Origin: Clavibacter michiganensis subsp. insidiosus
GTDB taxonomy: Bacteria > Actinomycetota > Actinomycetes > Actinomycetales > Microbacteriaceae
Direction of reading: 5' to 3'
Assembly (NCBI RefSeq): GCF_002240565.1
Contig: NZ_MZMO01000001.1
Span: 1,612,001 to 1,676,000 of the forward strand
Length of the DNA stretch: 64,000 nucleotides
The notes under the pieces were generated by a model. That model was not told where the DNA came from, ran no database searches, and saw only the letters and a list, made by a program, of their open reading frames with translations. The first letter of the stretch is position 1; every line of letters starts with the position of its first letter. Shown piece by piece: positions 58,799 through 64,000 of the stretch. The position numbers were made by a program, and so were the translations under genes.

Positions 58799-61700
58799 AT
58801 GGCGTTCTCCTCCACCTCCCCTCCCGGCGGGTCGTTTCCCGCGAAGCAGGGCCTCTACGACCCGGCGTTCGAGAAGGACGCCTGCGGCCTGGCCATGGTG
58901 GCTACCCTGCGCGGCACCCCCGGCCACGACATCATCGTCAACGCGCTCGACGCGCTCCGGAACCTGGAGCACCGCGGTGCGATCGGATCCGACGCGGGCA
59001 CGGGCGACGGCGCCGGCATCATGACGCAGATCCCGGACGCGTTCCTCCGCGGGGTCGTCGGCTTCGAGCTGCCGGCCAAGGGGGAGTACGCGGTCGGCAT
59101 GGCGTTCCTGCCGACGGACGACGCCGAGCGCGAGGAGCTGCAGGCCGGCATCGAGCGCATCGCCGGCGACGAGCGCCTGCGCGTCCTCGGCTGGCGCGAG
59201 GTGCCGGTGGACCCGTCGCACCTCGGCAACCTGGCGCGGAAGGCCATGCCGGCGTTTCATCAGTTGTTCCTGGCCTCCGACGCCCCGCGGCCCGAGGACC
59301 GCCCGTCCGGGCTCGCCCTCGACCGCCTGGCGTTCCGGCTGCGCAAGCGCGCGGAGCGGGAGCTCGGCGCGTACTTCATCTCGCTCTCCTCGCGCACCCT
59401 CGTCTACAAGGGCATGGTCACGACGCTCCAGCTGGAGCCCTTCTACCCCGACCTCTCCGACGAGCGCTTCGCCACCAAGCTCGCCATCGTGCACTCGCGG
59501 TACTCCACCAACACGTTCCCGTCGTGGCCGCTCGCGCAGCCGCTGCGGATGATGGCGCACAACGGCGAGATCAACACGGTGGCGGGCAACCGCAACTGGA
59601 TGCGCGCGCGCCAGTCCCAGCTCGAGTCGGAGCTGCTCGGCGACCTCGCGCCCCTGCTGCCCATCGTGACGCCGGGCGCGAGCGACTCCGCCTCCTTCGA
59701 CGAGGTCCTCGAGCTCCTCAGCCTCAGCGGCCGCAGCCTGCCGCACGCGATGATGATGATGGTCCCCGAGGCGTGGGAGAAGCAGACCGACATCGACCCG
59801 GTCCGCCGCGACTTCTACGAGTACCACTCGATGGTCATGGAGCCGTGGGACGGCCCGGCCGCCCTCACCTTCACCGACGGCACGCTCGTCGGCGCGACCC
59901 TCGACCGCAACGGACTGCGCCCGGGCCGCTACCTCGTCACGCACGACGGCCTCGTGGTGCTCGGCAGCGAGATCGGCGTGCTCGAGATCGACCCCGCGCG
60001 CATCATGCGGAAGGGCCGCCTGCGCCCCGGCAAGATGTTCCTCGTCGACACCGAGGCCGGCCGCATCATCGAGGACGACGAGATCAAGTCCGAGCTCGCC
60101 GCCAGCGCGCCCTGGGGCGAGTGGCTCCGGAACCGCATCCACCTGGCCGACCTGCCGGAGCGCGAGCACGTCGTGCACACGCCCGCGTCCGTCGTCCGTC
60201 GCCAGCGCACCTTCGGCTACACGGAGGAGGAGGTGCGGATGCTCCTCATGCCCATGGCGAAGGTCGGCGCCGAGCCGCTGGGCGCCATGGGCTCGGACAC
60301 GCCCATCGCGGTGCTCTCGCAGCGCCCGCGCCTGCTGTTCGACTACTTCACGCAGCAGTTCGCGCAGGTCACGAACCCGCCGCTCGACTCCATCCGCGAG
60401 GAGGTCGTCACCAGCCTCCGCCTCGGCCTGGGGCCGCAGCGCAACCTCCTCGACGCCGGGCCCGAGCACACCAAGCAGGTCGTGCTGGACTTCCCCGTCA
60501 TCGACAACGACGAGCTGGCCAAGGCCATCCACATCGACCACCGGCCGGGCAGCCGCACCACCACCATCGTGAGCGGCCTCTACCGCGTCGACGACGGCCC
60601 GCTCGCCATGCAGAAGCGCATCGACGCCATGTGCGACGAGGTCGACCGCGCCATCGCGCACGGCGCGCAGTTCATCGTCCTGTCGGACCGCGACTCGAAC
60701 CGCGACCTCGCCCCCATCCCGTCACTGCTCATGATCGCGGCGGTGCACCACCACCTCATCCGCAAGCAGACCCGCATGAAGGTCGGCATCGTGGTCGAGG
60801 CCGGCGACGTGCGCGAGGTGCACCACATCGCGCTGCTCATCGGCTACGGCGCCTCGGCGGTCAACCCGTACCTGGCGATGGAGTCCTGCGAGGACCTGGT
60901 CCGCAGCGGCATGCTCACGGGCGTGACGCCGGAGAAGGCCACGCGGAACCTCATCAAGGGCCTCGGCAAGGGCGTCCTCAAGATCATGTCCAAGATGGGC
61001 ATCTCCACGGTGTCCTCGTACGCCGGCGCGCAGTGCTTCGAGGCCGTCGGCCTCTCGCAGGGGCTCGTGGACCAGTACTTCTCGGGCACCACGACGCGCC
61101 TCGGCGGCGTCGGCATCGACGTCATCGCGGCCGAGAACGCCGCGCGCCACCGCAGCGCCTACCCGACCGACGGCGCGGTGCTCTCGCACGAGCGCCTGCA
61201 GACGGGCGGCGAGTACCAGTGGCGCCGCGACGGGTCCCCGCACCTGTTCAACCCGGACACGATCTTCCGGCTGCAGCACGCCACGCGCACGTGCCGGTAC
61301 GACATCTTCCGCGAGTACACGTCCATGGTCGACGCGCAGTCGAAGGACCTGATGACCCTCCGCGGCATGTTCCGGCTGCGGACGGGCATGCGCCCGCCCG
61401 TGCCGCTCGACGAGGTCGAGCCCATCAGCGACATCGTCAAGCGCTTCTCCACGGGCGCGATGAGCTACGGATCCATCTCCGAGGAGGCGCACGAGACGCT
61501 CGCCATCGCGATGAACCGGCTGGGAGCCAAGTCGAACACGGGCGAGGGCGGCGAGAACGTCGAGCGCTTGCTCGACCCCGAGCGCCGCAGCTCCATCAAG
61601 CAGGTCGCGTCCGGGCGGTTCGGCGTCACGAGCATGTACCTCACGCACGCCGACGACATCCAGATCAAGCTCGCGCAGGGCGCCAAGCCCGGCGAGGGCG

Positions 61701-63370
61701 GCCAGCTCCCGCCCGGCAAGGTCTATCCGTGGGTGGCGCGCACGCGCCACGCGACCGCGGGCGTCGGCCTCATCTCCCCGCCGCCGCACCACGACATCTA
61801 CTCGATCGAGGACCTCAAGCAGCTGATCTTCGACCTCAAGCGCGCGAACCCGTCCGCCCGGATCCACACGAAGCTCGTCAGCCAGTCGGGCATCGGCGCG
61901 GTGGCCGCGGGCGTCGCGAAGGCGCTGAGCGACGTGATCCTCGTCTCGGGCCACGACGGCGGCACGGGCGCGAGCCCGGTCAACTCGCTCAAGCACGCGG
62001 GCACGCCGTGGGAGCTCGGCCTCGCCGAGACGCAGCAGACCCTCCGCCTCAACGGCATGCGCGACCGCGTGGTCGTGCAGGTCGACGGGCAGATGAAGTC
62101 CGGCCGCGACGTCATCGTCGGCGCCCTGCTCGGGGCCGAGGAGTTCGGCTTCGCGACGGCGCCGCTCGTCGTCTCGGGCTGCATCATGATGCGCGTCTGC
62201 CACCTCGACACCTGCCCCGTCGGCGTCGCCACGCAGAACCCGGAGCTGCGCAAGCGCTTCCCCGGCAAGGCGGACCACGTCGTCAACTTCTTCGAGTTCA
62301 TCGCGCAGGAGGTTCGCGAGCACCTGGCCGCGCTCGGCTACCGCTCGCTCGACGAGATCGTGGGTCGCAACGACCTGCTCGGCGTCGAGGACGCGGTGGA
62401 CCACTGGAAGGCGTCGGGGCTCGACCTCGCGCCGATCCTCGTGGGCCCGACGTTCGCGGACGACGAGCCCCGCAAGCACGCCCGGTCGCAGGACCACGAG
62501 CTCGAGGACCACTTCGACAACGAGCTCATCCGCCTCAGCCGCGACGTGCTCGACCACGGGGGCCGTGTCGAGATCGACCTGCCCGTGCGCAACACCGCGC
62601 GCGCGGTCGGCACGATGCTCGGCCACCTCGTCACGAAGGCGCACGGCGAGGACGGGCTGCCGACGGGATCCATCGACGTCACCCTGCGCGGGTCGGCGGG
62701 CCAGTCCTTCGGCGCGTTCATGCCCGCGGGCATCACGCTGCGGCTCGTCGGCGACAGCAACGACTACCTCGGCAAGGGCCTCTCGGGCGGCGACATCGTC
62801 GTGCGCCCCGATGCCAAGGCCGGCTTCCCCGCGGAGGAGAACGTCATCGCGGGCAACGTCATCGGCTACGGCGCGACGCAGGGGACCATGTTCATCCGCG
62901 GCATGGTGGGGGAGCGGTTCCTCGTGCGCAACTCCGGCGCCACCGCGGTCGTCGAGGCCGTGGGCGACCACGCGCTCGAGTACATGACGGGCGGGCTCGC
63001 GCTCGTGCTCGGCGGCACCGGCCGGAACATCGGAGCCGGCATGTCGGGCGGCACGGCCTACGTGCTCGACCTCGACCGCGACCGCATCAACACCGACGCC
63101 CTCGCGTCGGGCGAGCTCGAGCTGCACCCGCTCGGGAGCGCCGACGTCGAGATCGTGCTCGACCTCCTCCGCCGGCACCTCGCCGAGACCGGATCCACCG
63201 TGGCCGAGCGCCTGCTCGCCGACCCGGAGACCTCCATGGAACGCTTCACCAAGATCCTGCCGCGGGACTACGCGGCCGTCCTCGCCACCCGCCAGACCGC
63301 GGTCGACGAGGGCCTCGACCCCGACGGCGACGTCGCCTGGAAGCGCATCCTGGAGGTGACCGGTGGCTGA
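58799..63370 (+). CDS. gltB: Glutamate synthase large subunit
   Basis: GltB makes glutamate from 2-oxoglutarate and glutamine. The 1523 aa begin with a short propeptide, then the amidotransferase with its catalytic Cys in [14 protein letters not shown] (residue 29), which becomes N-terminal after processing. The central domain, the FMN domain ([38 protein letters not shown] region), the iron-sulfur Cys ([17 protein letters not shown]) and the C-terminal beta-helix ([18 protein letters not shown]) are all there. It overlaps gltD by eight bases. AGGACGG before the ATG is a weak ribosome binding site. Confidence 0.97.
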   Translation: MAFSSTSPPGGSFPAKQGLYDPAFEKDACGLAMVATLRGTPGHDIIVNALDALRNLEHRGAIGSDAGTGDGAGIMTQIPDAFLRGVVGFELPAKGEYAVGMAFLPTDDAEREELQAGIERIAGDERLRVLGWREVPVDPSHLGNLARKAMPAFHQLFLASDAPRPEDRPSGLALDRLAFRLRKRAERELGAYFISLSSRTLVYKGMVTTLQLEPFYPDLSDERFATKLAIVHSRYSTNTFPSWPLAQPLRMMAHNGEINTVAGNRNWMRARQSQLESELLGDLAPLLPIVTPGASDSASFDEVLELLSLSGRSLPHAMMMMVPEAWEKQTDIDPVRRDFYEYHSMVMEPWDGPAALTFTDGTLVGATLDRNGLRPGRYLVTHDGLVVLGSEIGVLEIDPARIMRKGRLRPGKMFLVDTEAGRIIEDDEIKSELAASAPWGEWLRNRIHLADLPEREHVVHTPASVVRRQRTFGYTEEEVRMLLMPMAKVGAEPLGAMGSDTPIAVLSQRPRLLFDYFTQQFAQVTNPPLDSIREEVVTSLRLGLGPQRNLLDAGPEHTKQVVLDFPVIDNDELAKAIHIDHRPGSRTTTIVSGLYRVDDGPLAMQKRIDAMCDEVDRAIAHGAQFIVLSDRDSNRDLAPIPSLLMIAAVHHHLIRKQTRMKVGIVVEAGDVREVHHIALLIGYGASAVNPYLAMESCEDLVRSGMLTGVTPEKATRNLIKGLGKGVLKIMSKMGISTVSSYAGAQCFEAVGLSQGLVDQYFSGTTTRLGGVGIDVIAAENAARHRSAYPTDGAVLSHERLQTGGEYQWRRDGSPHLFNPDTIFRLQHATRTCRYDIFREYTSMVDAQSKDLMTLRGMFRLRTGMRPPVPLDEVEPISDIVKRFSTGAMSYGSISEEAHETLAIAMNRLGAKSNTGEGGENVERLLDPERRSSIKQVASGRFGVTSMYLTHADDIQIKLAQGAKPGEGGQLPPGKVYPWVARTRHATAGVGLISPPPHHDIYSIEDLKQLIFDLKRANPSARIHTKLVSQSGIGAVAAGVAKALSDVILVSGHDGGTGASPVNSLKHAGTPWELGLAETQQTLRLNGMRDRVVVQVDGQMKSGRDVIVGALLGAEEFGFATAPLVVSGCIMMRVCHLDTCPVGVATQNPELRKRFPGKADHVVNFFEFIAQEVREHLAALGYRSLDEIVGRNDLLGVEDAVDHWKASGLDLAPILVGPTFADDEPRKHARSQDHELEDHFDNELIRLSRDVLDHGGRVEIDLPVRNTARAVGTMLGHLVTKAHGEDGLPTGSIDVTLRGSAGQSFGAFMPAGITLRLVGDSNDYLGKGLSGGDIVVRPDAKAGFPAEENVIAGNVIGYGATQGTMFIRGMVGERFLVRNSGATAVVEAVGDHALEYMTGGLALVLGGTGRNIGAGMSGGTAYVLDLDRDRINTDALASGELELHPLGSADVEIVLDLLRRHLAETGSTVAERLLADPETSMERFTKILPRDYAAVLATRQTAVDEGLDPDGDVAWKRILEVTGG

Positions 63371-64000
63371 CCCCAAGGGCTTCCTCAAGGTGACGGAGCG
63401 CGAGCTCCCCAAGCGCCGACCCGTCTCGGTGCGCCTCATGGACTGGAAGGAGGTGTACGAGCAGCAGGAGCGCGGCGAGCTCGTGCGCCAGGCCGGCCGG
63501 TGCATGGACTGCGGCATCCCGTTCTGCCACCGGGGCTGCCCGCTGGGCAACCTCATCCCGGAGTGGAACGACCTCACCTGGCGCGGCGAGGGCCGCCAGG
63601 CCATCGAGCGCCTGCACGCCACGAACAACTTCCCGGAGTTCACGGGACGGCTGTGCCCCGCGCCCTGCGAGAGCTCGTGCGTGCTCGGCATCAACCAGCC
63701 GCCCGTGACCATCAAGCAGGTCGAGGTGTCGATCATCGACGACGCCTTCCAGAACGGCTGGGTCGAGCCGCACCCGCCGGAGCGCCTCACGGGCAAGACC
63801 GTCGCGGTCGTGGGATCCGGTCCCGCCGGCCTCGCCGCCGCCCAGCAGCTCACGCGCGCCGGCCACACGGTCGCGGTGTTCGAGCGCGACGACCGCATCG
63901 GCGGCCTGCTGCGCTACGGGATCCCCGACTTCAAGATGGAGAAGCGCCACCTCGAGGCTCGCCTCGCGCAGATGACCGCCGAGGGCACCCGCTTCCGCGC
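63363..64000 (+). CDS. gltD: Glutamate synthase small subunit (5' part, cut by window end)
   Basis: GltD feeds NADPH electrons to GltB through FAD and iron-sulfur clusters. Only about 212 codons are in the window: the N-terminal cluster region [26 protein letters not shown] and [14 protein letters not shown], then the FAD loop [22 protein letters not shown] and [19 protein letters not shown] start at 63363 inside the gltB end, reading [18 protein letters not shown]. No break is seen before the window edge. Confidence 0.95.
   Translation, partial: MADPKGFLKVTERELPKRRPVSVRLMDWKEVYEQQERGELVRQAGRCMDCGIPFCHRGCPLGNLIPEWNDLTWRGEGRQAIERLHATNNFPEFTGRLCPAPCESSCVLGINQPPVTIKQVEVSIIDDAFQNGWVEPHPPERLTGKTVAVVGSGPAGLAAAQQLTRAGHTVAVFERDDRIGGLLRYGIPDFKMEKRHLEARLAQMTAEGTRFR

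Overview
The window is about 64 kb of very GC-rich actinobacterial chromosome, almost all of it coding, with nearly every gene on the + strand and long runs joined by 4-base ATGA/GTGA stop-start overlaps. Gene order (ruvCAB-yajC-secDF-rel; rpsD-alaS-ruvX-mltG-aro-efp-nusB; pyrR-pyrBC-carAB-pyrF-mIHF/gmk-rpoZ-coaBC-metK-priA-fmt-rsmB-rpe; hisEGFI-trpE-trpCBA-lgt-gltBD), an S4 without zinc cysteines, a degenerate actinobacterial PriA, and promoters of the TANNNT-N6/7-start (leaderless) kind all point to Microbacteriaceae, most likely Clavibacter. The taxon is inferred from style and synteny, not from a search.

Layout. 1-6170: Holliday-junction resolution (RuvC, RuvA, RuvB), then Sec translocon accessory proteins (YajC, SecD, SecF) and a rhodanese. 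6270-8521: bifunctional (p)ppGpp enzyme Rel. 8508-10960: three minus-strand genes (AbiEi-like protein, DUF349 protein, small membrane protein). 11034-12512: RarA/MgsA clamp-loader-like ATPase carrying an in-frame hexanucleotide repeat. 12762-24714: rpsD, then a translation/cell-wall/shikimate cluster (small membrane protein, alaS, ruvX, mltG, aroE, aroC, aroK, aroB, an SDR, aroQ, efp, nusB). 24856-31403: an accessory block inserted between nusB and pyrR, with a secreted lamin-tail-domain protein, an SsuBAC-type ABC importer and an acetyl-CoA-synthetase-like ligase. 31485-40342: de novo pyrimidine operon behind a PyrR-binding RNA hairpin. 40339-49401: nucleotide, cofactor and translation-initiation genes, including a fused mIHF-guanylate kinase. 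49436-57600: FKBP, histidine and tryptophan genes. 57660-64000: lgt, gltB and the start of gltD, which runs off the window.

The genes are mostly housekeeping and act together in recombination, protein export, stringent response, and aromatic, pyrimidine, histidine, tryptophan and glutamate synthesis. No gene-free stretch exceeds 300 bases; the longest are the rpsD leader (12513-12761) and 10443-10684. I saw no tRNA, rRNA, CRISPR array, insertion sequence or prophage gene.

The most interesting items are the mIHF-guanylate kinase fusion, tandem near-palindromic sites shared by the accessory ABC and acs promoters, the PyrR hairpin that encloses the pyrR ribosome binding site, the (CCCATC)10 tract in rarA, the 49-bp tandem repeat that copies the aroC ribosome binding site, promoters embedded inside ruvX and pyrF and betrayed by rare codons, and the frame-independent excess of GGATCC.
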